Made by a program: the position numbers and the translations under genes
Shown here: positions 1 through 5,905 of the stretch, one piece after another
How positions within the stretch are numbered: position 1 is the first letter of the stretch
Layout: each line of letters begins with the position of its first letter
Notes under the pieces: model-generated
Seen by the model: only the letters and a program-made list of their open reading frames with translations
Told to the model about the DNA's origin: nothing
Database searches by the model: none
Assembly (NCBI GenBank): GCA_039812845.1
Contig: JBDIBK010000136.1
Coordinates: 1 to 10,450 of the forward strand
Direction: 5' to 3'
DNA length: 10,450 nt
Source: JACTMJ01 sp039812845
Lineage (GTDB): Bacteria > Acidobacteriota > Terriglobia > Bryobacterales > Bryobacteraceae

Positions 1-244
1 CAACGGCACAAAATCCCCCGAAGAAACGGAGTCCCCGGAAGAGCAGGCCGCCCTGGCCATCCTCGAATCCATCCTCAACGCCCCCACCCCCGTCACCGAA
101 GAAGACTTCCTCCGCTCCAAACTCTCCCAAACCCAAAACGGCTTCGTTTCGCAAAATGCGGGGTCACCGCAGGATGAGGCGGCCCTCGCACCCCAAAACC
201 CCGCTTCCGCCCATGCCGCTTCAAGCATCCACAAAGCTCATTGA
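1..244 (+). CDS. C-terminal fragment of an unrecognised protein
   Basis: An open frame enters from the left edge (first complete codon at base 2) and ends at TGA 242-244, giving about 80 residues. The first 50 codons look genuinely coding: mostly C- or G-ending codons (GCC, CTC, ATC, TCC, CCC), and a plausible acidic helix around ALAILESIL followed by a TEEDFLR segment. The last 30 residues are Ala/Pro/Gln/Ser-rich and low in complexity, like a disordered tail. I do not recognise the family and infer no function. The start lies outside the window. No hairpin or T-run follows the stop, unlike the other gene ends here. Overlapping open frames on the reverse strand have poorer composition and are taken as shadows. 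Confidence 0.45.
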   Translation, partial: NGTKSPEETESPEEQAALAILESILNAPTPVTEEDFLRSKLSQTQNGFVSQNAGSPQDEAALAPQNPASAHAASSIHKAH

Positions 245-859
245 GTCCCGCGTCCGGCGGTCCTTTCCGGCAACGAGTGGCAGGCAAATCTTCTCCCGGG
301 TTTCGGCGGCTTCGGGAGCAGTCTACGCCGCTTATTCCAACTTCGACGCGCTGGATTCCACACGGAAAGACGCTCCATTTCGAACGGGCACCGCCCCGAT
401 TCTCGTGTCTCGCGGATGGCCACGATCCCGTTGTCACGGGCGCACACGAATTGCTTGCGGTGGCTCTTGCCGGATCGCTTCTTGCCCGCGCTCTCGTTGT
501 TGCCCGAACTCACGCTCGCTCCCGCTCGTCCATCCTCGCGTGCCCATTTTCATGATCGGGGTGCGCCGCGGTTCATGAGCCTAGGCTGTCCCCGCGGAAG
601 CAGAGGAATGAATTGGTCGCCATTTTGTATCGAGTTTCAGATGCTGATATCTCGTTATAGAGTCAATAGTTTACCGATAGAATTGGGCGCAATTCGCGCC
701 AAATGGAAACGTAGCTCTGCAGTGACGTTTAGGAATAAATGAATCTGTCCTTTTTTTTGCAGTTTTCCGGGAATTCAGGCCGAAATCAGGTTGCATTCCA
801 CTTCACGGAGACCGTATTCTACAGGCAATTGATACGCTTGTTGGGGGTGGAATTCAGAG
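245..859. other. 615-bp stretch without a convincing gene
   Basis: The left part (245-600) is GC-rich and open in several frames on both strands, but none of the translations resembles a protein: they are rich in Arg, Ser, Pro and Cys with no domain. The best candidate is a 91-residue reverse-strand frame starting at GTG 513 with a GGGAG-like sequence just upstream, which I consider unproven. The right part (601-840) drops to about 43% GC by hand count. It holds an imperfect inverted repeat at 683-702 (perfect GGCGC/GCGCC core at 686-700, 5-base loop) and a run of eight T at 751-758 with no proper stem before it. It is probably intergenic DNA or the remains of a decayed gene, ending in the promoter of the small gene at 860. 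Confidence 0.5.
791..820 (+). promoter_or_regulatory. weak candidate promoter for the small Cys/His gene
   Basis: TTGCAT (791-796) and TATTCT (815-820) are separated by 18 bases, in the AT-rich patch just before the gene at 860. Both boxes match the consensus only partly, so this is a weak call. A G-rich ribosome binding site, GGGGGTGG at 843-850, lies 9 bases before the ATG and supports that start. Confidence 0.2.
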
Positions 860-1126
860 ATGGCGAAGGCAAGCGCGGATCGGAATGTGACGCTCAAGTC
901 CGGAAGCAATTCCTACCCGGAACAGGTCGAACGGCTGCAGGGGATGTGCCACCACGGTTTCATCACCGAGGAACGCGCCCAAGAGGTGATCGAGCGGATT
1001 CAGAACGGCCACCAGACCGTGGACGAAGCCGTTGAAGAGCTGAAGGAGAGCTGCCCGTGCGGGCTCTTCCTCCCCTCCCGCGCAAGGCGAATCCTGAACG
1101 GACCCGCCAGCCCATCCGGCCGCTAG
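860..1126 (+). CDS. small Cys/His protein, possible metal or Fe-S binding
   Basis: An 88-residue protein of unknown family. The start is ATG 860, with GGGGGTGG 9 bases upstream. The middle (about residues 20-79) looks like a compact helical unit. It begins with a C30-H31-H32-G-F-I motif, continues with two amphipathic helices rich in Glu (EERAQEVIERI and VDEAVEEL), and ends with a C65-P-C67-G-L-F motif and a short basic helix. Three Cys and two adjacent His at the two ends of a helical hairpin are a plausible site for zinc or an iron-sulfur cluster; this is inference. The N-terminal 18 and C-terminal 9 residues look disordered. There is no signal peptide or membrane segment, so it is probably cytoplasmic. 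It stands alone: the next gene starts 92 bases later with its own promoter. A partner protein could contribute a fourth cysteine. Confidence 0.7.
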   Translation: MAKASADRNVTLKSGSNSYPEQVERLQGMCHHGFITEERAQEVIERIQNGHQTVDEAVEELKESCPCGLFLPSRARRILNGPASPSGR

Positions 1127-1130
1127 GCCG
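1117..1130 (+). other. short GC hairpin on the stop codon
   Basis: CGGCC-GCTA-GGCCG is a perfect 5-bp inverted repeat whose loop and first stem base contain the TAG stop (1124-1126) of the small Cys/His gene. No T-run follows, so it is not a standard intrinsic terminator. Similar hairpins sit at most other gene ends in this window. Confidence 0.35.
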
Positions 1131-1200
1131 CCCGCGACATCTCTAGAAGACACGCTGCCCCACTGCCCTTGGCGGCACTCCCGCCGCTGCAGTAGCGCGT

Positions 1201-1218
1201 TTGGCGTATCCTACGTTC
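1201..1218 (+). promoter_or_regulatory. leaderless-type -10 element before the UroD-like gene
   Basis: TATCCT at 1207-1212 ends 6 bases before the ATG at 1219, so transcription would be expected to start on or next to the A of the start codon. No Shine-Dalgarno sequence is present, which agrees with a leaderless mRNA. No clear -35 box was found 17 bases upstream. The element closely matches the one at 8962 before the ceramidase-like gene. Confidence 0.45.
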
Positions 1219-2265
1219 ATGAACAGACGCGCCTTCCTCACGCTCCCCGCATTGGCCGCCGCTTCGCCGCTGGCCCGTTCTCTGCCCCAGGCGCAGCAGT
1301 CCGCGTCCGCTGCGAGTGCATCCGTCAACAAGCGCGATCGGATGCTGGCTTGGCTGGCGGGCGACACGACCCCCGGCTACACCCCCGCGGCCTTCTTCCT
1401 CCACTTTGGGCCAAACGAGAAGGCGGGCTCCGCCGCTACGAAACGGCATCTGGAGTTCTTTCGCCACACCGGCATGGACTTCGTGAAGATCCAGTTCGAG
1501 CAAACCTACCGGCCCCAGCCCTACCTGAAGCAGCCCTCGGACTGGAGCAAAATCCCGCCCGCGAAGCTCGATTTCTACGAGCCTTTGCTCATCACCGTGC
1601 GCGAACTCGTGAAAGCCGCGAAGAAAGACGCGCTCATTCTGATGACGCTCTATTCCCCTTTCATGGGTGCCCGGCAATGCGCTGGGGAGGCCATGCTCAA
1701 GCAGCATCTTCAGGAGAATCCGGACGCCGTGAAACGGGGGCTGGAAACCCTCACCGCCAACCAGATGCTCTTCGTCAAGGCTTGCATTGAGGCGGGCGTG
1801 GATGGGTTCTATATGTCCACGCAGGGCTCGGAATCCAGCCGCCTGCCCAGCCCCGAACTTTTCACCAAATACGTAAAGCCGTTTGACTTGGTGGCCATGA
1901 AGGAAGCGCAATCCCGACTGCCCTTCAATATCCTTCACGTGTGCGATTACGAAGCCCCTTACGCGAGCCTCGACGCGGTTCGGGACTACCCTGGGCACGT
2001 GGTGAACTGTAATCCAAAATTGACGGGAAAGACGCTCACGATGCAGCAGTTAGGCCAGTTCTTCGGGCGTCCGCCGATGGGAGGGCTTGACCGCCACGGC
2101 ATCCTCGCCAAGGGGGATGAACGGGCTCTGGTGAGCGAAGTACGACGAGTGATTGAGAGCGCCCCGCGCCAGTTTATCCTGGGGGCCGATTGCACGGTTG
2201 CGAGCGACACGGACTGGAACCGGCTGCGGCGCGCCATCGCCACCGCGCACGGCGCACGCGCCTGA
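1219..2265 (+). CDS. exported UroD/corrinoid methyltransferase-superfamily protein
   Basis: A 348-residue protein of the uroporphyrinogen decarboxylase superfamily (PF01208-like TIM barrel). It is more like the corrinoid-dependent methyltransferases (MtaA/MtbA type) than haem-pathway HemE. I recognise it by the C-terminal FILGADCT..SDTDW segment and overall size. The MtaA/MtbA zinc-ligand pattern His-x-Cys...Cys is visible as H240-V-C242 and C325. The N-terminus, MNRRAFLTLPALAAASP, is a twin-arginine signal (N-R-R-A-F-L), so the folded protein should be exported, which is unusual for this cytosolic superfamily. ATG 1219 was chosen over an upstream in-frame TTG (1201) because it places the twin arginines at residues 3-4 and matches the leaderless promoter. 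It appears monocistronic. The substrate cannot be deduced; true uroporphyrinogen decarboxylase activity is unlikely given the export signal and the metal-site motif. Confidence 0.8.
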   Translation: MNRRAFLTLPALAAASPLARSLPQAQQSASAASASVNKRDRMLAWLAGDTTPGYTPAAFFLHFGPNEKAGSAATKRHLEFFRHTGMDFVKIQFEQTYRPQPYLKQPSDWSKIPPAKLDFYEPLLITVRELVKAAKKDALILMTLYSPFMGARQCAGEAMLKQHLQENPDAVKRGLETLTANQMLFVKACIEAGVDGFYMSTQGSESSRLPSPELFTKYVKPFDLVAMKEAQSRLPFNILHVCDYEAPYASLDAVRDYPGHVVNCNPKLTGKTLTMQQLGQFFGRPPMGGLDRHGILAKGDERALVSEVRRVIESAPRQFILGADCTVASDTDWNRLRRAIATAHGARA

Positions 2266-2270
2266 AGGCA

Positions 2271-2306
2271 GGGCCGGGCTGGCCCCAACGAGGCCCTCCC
2301 CGGCCC
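2271..2306. terminator. nested GC hairpin between convergent genes
   Basis: GGGCCGGG (2271-2278) pairs perfectly with CCCGGCCC (2299-2306). Inside the loop, GGCC (2281-2284) pairs with GGCC (2292-2295) around a 7-base loop, giving a two-storey stem. It lies between the UroD-like gene (stop 2265) and the reverse DUF1080 gene (stop 2340), where a bidirectional terminator would be expected. No T-run follows on either strand, so it may act as a transcription block or mRNA 3' protector rather than a classical intrinsic terminator. Confidence 0.45.
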
Positions 2307-2326
2307 GCATGAATTCTTCATACGAT

Positions 2327-2339
2327 CCGGCAAGGCCGG
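2327..2339 (-). other. short GC hairpin abutting the DUF1080 stop
   Basis: CCGGC-AAG-GCCGG is a perfect 5-bp inverted repeat beginning, in the reverse direction, directly after the TAA stop of the DUF1080 gene (2342-2340). No T-run follows on the reverse strand. Confidence 0.35.
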
Positions 2340-3020
2340 TTACGGCTTGAGCGGTTCGAGATAGATATTGCGGAACATCACGGGCGCACCTTCCGATTGC
2401 AAAGATATCGCGCCCTTGCTTTGCGTGAGATTCGTGGCTTTGTTCACGAGAACCCCGTTCACGTAAACCGTGAGCGTGTTGCCCTTGGCCACGATCTCCA
2501 TCTTGTTCCACTGCCCGACGGGTTTCTCGGAATCGTCGGTCAGGTTCAAATGCCGGCGGCCTTCCTTGCGCGCCGCTTCGTTCTCGACATCCAGATCGGT
2601 CCCGATCACCCAGAAATCGCCCGCGTTCCCGAGCGCAAGCTGCACCTCAATGCTCTTGGGCCACTGGCCGAGGGCGTTCTTGCTTGTCGTGTGGACCAGA
2701 ACGCCGTTGTTGCCCTCTTTTGTGCCCTCCGGCCAGCGCCATTCGAGCGTGAGACGGTAGTTCTCGTACTCCTTCTCCGTGCGAATATAGCCGGTTGGCC
2801 TGCCCTTGCAGTACAGGATGCCGTCCTTCACGCTCCAGACGGCGGACATGGGAGTGGCCGTATCTTCTCGCTTATTGGCGGAATCCCAAAGATAGTGCTG
2901 CCAACCGGACAGGTCTTTGCCATTGAACAAGGCAACTCGTTCCGCGGCAAAGCCGGAACAGGCCGCAAAAACGAGCAGCAATCCGAGAACCGCGCCGCGC
3001 ACGCCTGATGGATTTCTCAT
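2340..3020 (-). CDS. exported DUF1080 (3-keto-disaccharide hydrolase) protein
   Basis: A 226-residue single-domain protein of the 3-keto-disaccharide hydrolase family (DUF1080, PF06439), a jelly-roll fold common in secreted glycan-degrading enzymes. The family signature LFNGKDLSGW is at residues 31-40, followed by typical segments: WSVKDGILYCKG, NYRLTLEWRWPEG, NGVLVHT, IEVQL, WNKMEIVAKGNTLTVYVNGVLVN and a final GAISLQSEGAPVMFRNIYLEPL. Residues 1-25 form a signal peptide (basic start, then VLGLLLVFAAC). Cleavage after GFA is likely; C21 gives only an imperfect lipobox, so lipoprotein status is uncertain. The ATG at 3020 is preceded by GGAGG at 3038-3034, a rather long 13-base gap, and by an extended -10. 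It is transcribed alone, convergent with the UroD-like gene. Expected role: cleavage of oxidised sugars in the periplasm or outside the cell. Confidence 0.9.
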   Translation of the reverse strand: MRNPSGVRGAVLGLLLVFAACSGFAAERVALFNGKDLSGWQHYLWDSANKREDTATPMSAVWSVKDGILYCKGRPTGYIRTEKEYENYRLTLEWRWPEGTKEGNNGVLVHTTSKNALGQWPKSIEVQLALGNAGDFWVIGTDLDVENEAARKEGRRHLNLTDDSEKPVGQWNKMEIVAKGNTLTVYVNGVLVNKATNLTQSKGAISLQSEGAPVMFRNIYLEPLKP

Positions 3021-3052
3021 AAGAACCGATGTTCCTCCGTCTCAGCGGAAAC

Positions 3053-3061
3053 ATTATCACA
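3053..3061 (-). promoter_or_regulatory. extended -10 of the DUF1080 gene
   Basis: On the reverse strand the sequence TGTGATAAT (3061-3053) is an extended -10 (TG-N-GATAAT) lying 32 bases before the ATG at 3020, giving a leader of about 25 bases that includes the GGAGG ribosome site. No good -35 box was seen, as is common for extended -10 promoters. Confidence 0.45.
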
Positions 3062-3188
3062 ACCTGTTGCACGGGAGTACGAACAATGGCGCAGGGTTAC
3101 GGATAGGGGGAGGCGGAGGGCGCGGGTCGCAGCGAAGGGCCGCGAGAGGAAGGTCCGCGCGCGCCCGTGGCCGCCATACCCCGCACGA

Positions 3189-3194
3189 TATAAT
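3189..3194 (+). promoter_or_regulatory. consensus -10 box of the pan operon
   Basis: A perfect TATAAT, 48 bases before ATG 3243, in the 220-bp region between the divergent DUF1080 and DUF2520 genes. No recognisable -35 box is at the right distance. The expected transcript starts near 3201 and has no Shine-Dalgarno sequence before the first start codons. A 12-codon frame (ATG 3218 to TGA 3256, MPWLTVFAHAQL) overlaps the start of the DUF2520 gene. Confidence 0.5.
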
Positions 3195-3242
3195 TCGATT
3201 CAGTGGAACCCATTCCCATGCCCTGGCTCACCGTGTTTGCCC

Positions 3243-4148
3243 ATGCCCAGTTATGAACGAAACAGCCTCGACGTTTCGTATTCCATTGGCATTGCCGGGA
3301 CCGGGCGAATTGCGCAGGCCTTGGGCGCACTGCTGGCGAGCCGAGGCTTGGCAATTGAGGCGATTGCCGGACGGGACGAGGCCCGAACCAGGGAGGCGGC
3401 CGCGTTTACGGGTGCCAAGGCCGCAGTGGCCCTGGAAGAACTGGGACGCAATTGCAATGTGGTGCTGATCGCGGTGAGCGATGAGGCCATTGAACGCACC
3501 GCGCGCCGGATTGCCGCGAGCGTGCAGCCGCCCGCCGTGGCGCTCCATACCTGCGGCAGCGCGGGCCCGGAACTGCTGCACGCGCTGTGGGAGAAGGGCT
3601 GCTCCACCGGAGTTCTGCACCCCCTGCAGACCGTTCCCGCGCGGGAAGCGGGCGTGCAATCGCTCTCCCGCTGTTACTACGCCTATTGCGGCGAGGGGGC
3701 CGCGCTCGATTGCGCCCGGCACCTCATTGCATTGTTGAGCGGAAAAGCGCTTCACGTAAACCCAGAACATTGGGCGCTCTATCACGCGGCGGCCGTGATG
3801 GCCTGCAACTATAACGTCACGCTGGTGAACACGGCGCTGGACCTGCTGGAGCATGCCGGCGTAAAGCGCGAGGAAGGGCTGCGGGCGCTCTCCCCCATCC
3901 TGCGCAACACCACGGAAATCCTGCTGGGCAGCACGCCGGAGGACGCCCTCACCGGGCCGATCCGCCGGGGAGACACGGGATCGGTCGCCCGGCACCTTCG
4001 CGCCCTGCAATCCGCTCCGGCGGAAGCCCGCAGCCTCTACGTGGCCGGGGCGCGAAGCACACTCACTCTCGCACGCAAGGCGGGGTTATCGAGCGAGGCC
4101 GCTGCAAGCCTCGCCGATCTGCTCCGCCGGGAACAAGAACAGCTATGA
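3243..4148 (+). CDS. Rossmann/DUF2520 oxidoreductase, candidate ketopantoate reductase
   Basis: A 301-residue NAD(P)-dependent dehydrogenase-like protein with an N-terminal Rossmann domain (PF10727-like) and a C-terminal helical DUF2520 domain (PF10728-like), the COG5495 type. Visible marks are the nucleotide-binding IGIAGTGRIAQALG near the start, the LHPLQTV motif at the domain junction, YHAAAVMACNYNVTL in the helical domain and LTGPIRRGD near the end. ATG 3243 is used; TTG 3237, two codons upstream, is equally possible, and neither has a ribosome site. Its stop overlaps the panB start by 4 bases (ATGA), so the two are translationally coupled. The family's fold resembles ketopantoate reductase. 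With PanB and PanC directly downstream and no PanE in the window, I infer that it reduces ketopantoate to pantoate. This is a hypothesis; the family assignment itself is firm. Confidence 0.85.
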   Translation: MPSYERNSLDVSYSIGIAGTGRIAQALGALLASRGLAIEAIAGRDEARTREAAAFTGAKAAVALEELGRNCNVVLIAVSDEAIERTARRIAASVQPPAVALHTCGSAGPELLHALWEKGCSTGVLHPLQTVPAREAGVQSLSRCYYAYCGEGAALDCARHLIALLSGKALHVNPEHWALYHAAAVMACNYNVTLVNTALDLLEHAGVKREEGLRALSPILRNTTEILLGSTPEDALTGPIRRGDTGSVARHLRALQSAPAEARSLYVAGARSTLTLARKAGLSSEAAASLADLLRREQEQL

Positions 4149-4966
4149 GCAAACAGCCTGCGCGCATCCTGCGCATTCCAGAGATCCAAGGCAAGAAGGA
4201 ACGGGGCGAGCGGATCGTGATGCTTACCGCCTACTCGTCCTGGATGGCACGCTTGCTGGACGAATCGGGCGGCATCGACATGCTGCTGGTGGGCGATTCG
4301 CTGGGCATGGTGGAGATGGGCTTCGAGACCACAATTCCAGTGACGATGGACGATATGGTCCGGCATACCCGAGCGGTAAGGAACGGGGCTCCGCGCGCCT
4401 TCATCGTGGCGGATCTGCCTTTCCTGAGTTATCAGACGAGCCGGCCGGAAGCGCTTCGCAACGCCGCCAGGCTGATGCGGGAAGGGGGTGCCTCGGCCGT
4501 GAAGCTCGAAGGCGGCGCCGCGATTCGCAAGACGGTTCGGCGTCTGGTGGAGGCGGGGATCCCCGTCATGGGGCACCTTGGCCTGCTTCCGCAATCGCTC
4601 CACCAGCAGGGCGGCTATCGGCAACAGGCGAAGTCGCCCGAAGAACGGGAGCAACTGTTGCACGACGCCGCGGCTCTCGAACGGGCCGGTGCGTTCTCCA
4701 TCGTGCTCGAATGTATCCCCGGCGACTTGGCCGCGAAAGTCACGAAAGAGCTCCGGATTCCGGTGATCGGCATCGGTGCCGGCGCTGCCTGCGACGGGCA
4801 GGTGCTCGTCACCAACGACATCCTGGGCCTCACAAGCGGGCGGATTCCCGGCTTTGCGAAGCGCTATGCAGACCTCGGCGAAACCATCCGCGCGGCAGCG
4901 CAATCGTTCTCCGCGGAAGTGCGGGGCGGCAGTTTCCCTCCCGGCGAGGAGGCGGGCAACGCATGA
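4145..4966 (+). CDS. panB: 3-methyl-2-oxobutanoate hydroxymethyltransferase
   Basis: PanB, 273 residues (usual length about 260-280), a cytosolic TIM-barrel enzyme. It transfers a hydroxymethyl group from 5,10-methylene-tetrahydrofolate to 2-oxoisovalerate to give ketopantoate, the first committed step of pantothenate synthesis. Family motifs are intact: MLTAY, LLVGDSLGMV (metal ligand D51), ADLPFLSY, KLEGG, GHLGLLPQS, the catalytic Glu in IVLECIP (E189) and IGIGAGAACDGQVLV. The Asp often following TAY is replaced by Ser-Ser-Trp, which I would not expect to abolish activity. The start is ATG 4145, which overlaps the stop of the DUF2520 gene. The stop TGA (4964-4966) overlaps the panC start in the same ATGA manner. 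It has no promoter of its own, so it depends on the TATAAT at 3189. Confidence 0.97.
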   Translation: MSKQPARILRIPEIQGKKERGERIVMLTAYSSWMARLLDESGGIDMLLVGDSLGMVEMGFETTIPVTMDDMVRHTRAVRNGAPRAFIVADLPFLSYQTSRPEALRNAARLMREGGASAVKLEGGAAIRKTVRRLVEAGIPVMGHLGLLPQSLHQQGGYRQQAKSPEEREQLLHDAAALERAGAFSIVLECIPGDLAAKVTKELRIPVIGIGAGAACDGQVLVTNDILGLTSGRIPGFAKRYADLGETIRAAAQSFSAEVRGGSFPPGEEAGNA

Positions 4967-5829
4967 GCGAACCGCAAGTGATTCGGGAAATCGAGCCTCT
5001 GCGCGAACGCCTGGGCGCGATACGTTCCCAGGGGCGGTCGATCGCTCTGGTCCCCACTATGGGGGCGCTGCATGCCGGCCACGCCGAACTGCTCCGCGTT
5101 GCGCGCGAGAGCGCCGATTTCGTGGTGGCGAGCATTTTCGTGAATCCCCTGCAGTTTGACCGCAAGGAGGATCTCGACGGCTACCCTCGCACTTTCGACG
5201 AAGATACGAGAGTGTGCGCCGAGCGCGGCGTGGATCTGATCTTTGCGCCCACGGTCGCGGAGTTCTACCCGTCGCAGCCGTTGACCTTCGTGGAATCTCC
5301 CGTGCTTAGCCAGCACCTGTGCGGCGCGTTCCGTCCCGGCCATTTCCGGGGGATGGCCACCGTGGTGCTCAAGCTGTTCAATGTGGTGCAGCCCCACTTG
5401 GCCTGCTTTGGGGAGAAGGATGCGCAGCAACTGGCGATCATCCGCCGCATGGTGAGCGACTTCAATCTGCCTGTGGAGATTCTGCCCGTCGCGACGGTCC
5501 GGGAAGCGGACGGCCTGGCGCTCAGTTCGCGCAACAAGCACCTGAACGCGGAGGAACGCGCGGTGGCGCCGGTGCTGGCGAGAGCGCTGAACGAGGCCCG
5601 TGCGAGCATCGCCGCCGGTGAAACGGATTGCGCGGCGCTGAAGGCACTCGCGTCGAAGACGCTCCAGGCTGAGCCGCTCGCTCGAGTAGAGTATTTTGAG
5701 ATTGTGGATCCGGAAACGCTGTCGCCGTTGGAGCGTGTTGCCGACGCCGCGCTGCTCGCGGGAGCCATCTGGCTTCGGCGGACACGACTCATCGATAACG
5801 TGAGCTGGCGAGGCGTCGCCGTTTCGTAA
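4963..5829 (+). CDS. panC: pantothenate synthetase (pantoate-beta-alanine ligase)
   Basis: PanC, 288 residues (usual about 280-290). It joins pantoate and beta-alanine to form pantothenate via a pantoyl-adenylate, using ATP. It belongs to the HIGH-type nucleotidyltransferases: VPTMGALHAGH contains the H37-x-x-H40 motif, and the KMSKS-equivalent LALSSRN lies at residues 185-191 with K192 after it. VASIFVNPLQF, GAFRPGHFRGMATVV and FGEKDAQQL are also typical. ATG 4963 overlaps the panB stop and has a strong ribosome site, AGGAGG at 4947-4952, inside panB. It is the last pathway gene of the operon; no panD (aspartate decarboxylase) is present here. A 5-bp hairpin (5807-5820) lies 6 bases before the stop. 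The next gene, 76 bases on, is on the same strand and could be cotranscribed. Confidence 0.97.
   Translation: MSEPQVIREIEPLRERLGAIRSQGRSIALVPTMGALHAGHAELLRVARESADFVVASIFVNPLQFDRKEDLDGYPRTFDEDTRVCAERGVDLIFAPTVAEFYPSQPLTFVESPVLSQHLCGAFRPGHFRGMATVVLKLFNVVQPHLACFGEKDAQQLAIIRRMVSDFNLPVEILPVATVREADGLALSSRNKHLNAEERAVAPVLARALNEARASIAAGETDCAALKALASKTLQAEPLARVEYFEIVDPETLSPLERVADAALLAGAIWLRRTRLIDNVSWRGVAVS
5807..5820 (+). other. short GC hairpin near the panC stop
   Basis: GGCGA-GGCG-TCGCC is a perfect 5-bp inverted repeat with a 4-base loop, ending 6 bases before the panC stop TAA (5827-5829). No T-run follows. Confidence 0.3.
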
Positions 5830-5905
5830 GCAGTTCATCCAGCCAGAGCATGCCCGCTCCAAGCGCCGGGCTCATCCTGGCAACTCACGCAAGGTGCGAT
5901 TCGCG

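Noticed and set aside
751..758. Run of eight T as an intrinsic terminator.
   Set aside because: No GC-rich stem precedes it; the best pairing upstream is only about 3 bp.
1123..1998. Long reverse-strand open frame (291 residues) opposite the UroD-like gene.
   Set aside because: Arg/Gly/Val/His-rich translation with no domain, fully antisense to a recognisable gene; a typical shadow in GC-rich DNA.
3172..3186. Similar strings around GCCATACCCC at 3173 and 6059 as a dispersed repeat.
   Set aside because: Only about ten bases match exactly, one copy lies inside a coding region, and there is no further similarity on either side.
4864..5862. Reverse-strand open frame of 332 residues opposite panC.
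   Set aside because: Shadow of panC, with no family features and an Arg/His/Gln-biased composition.
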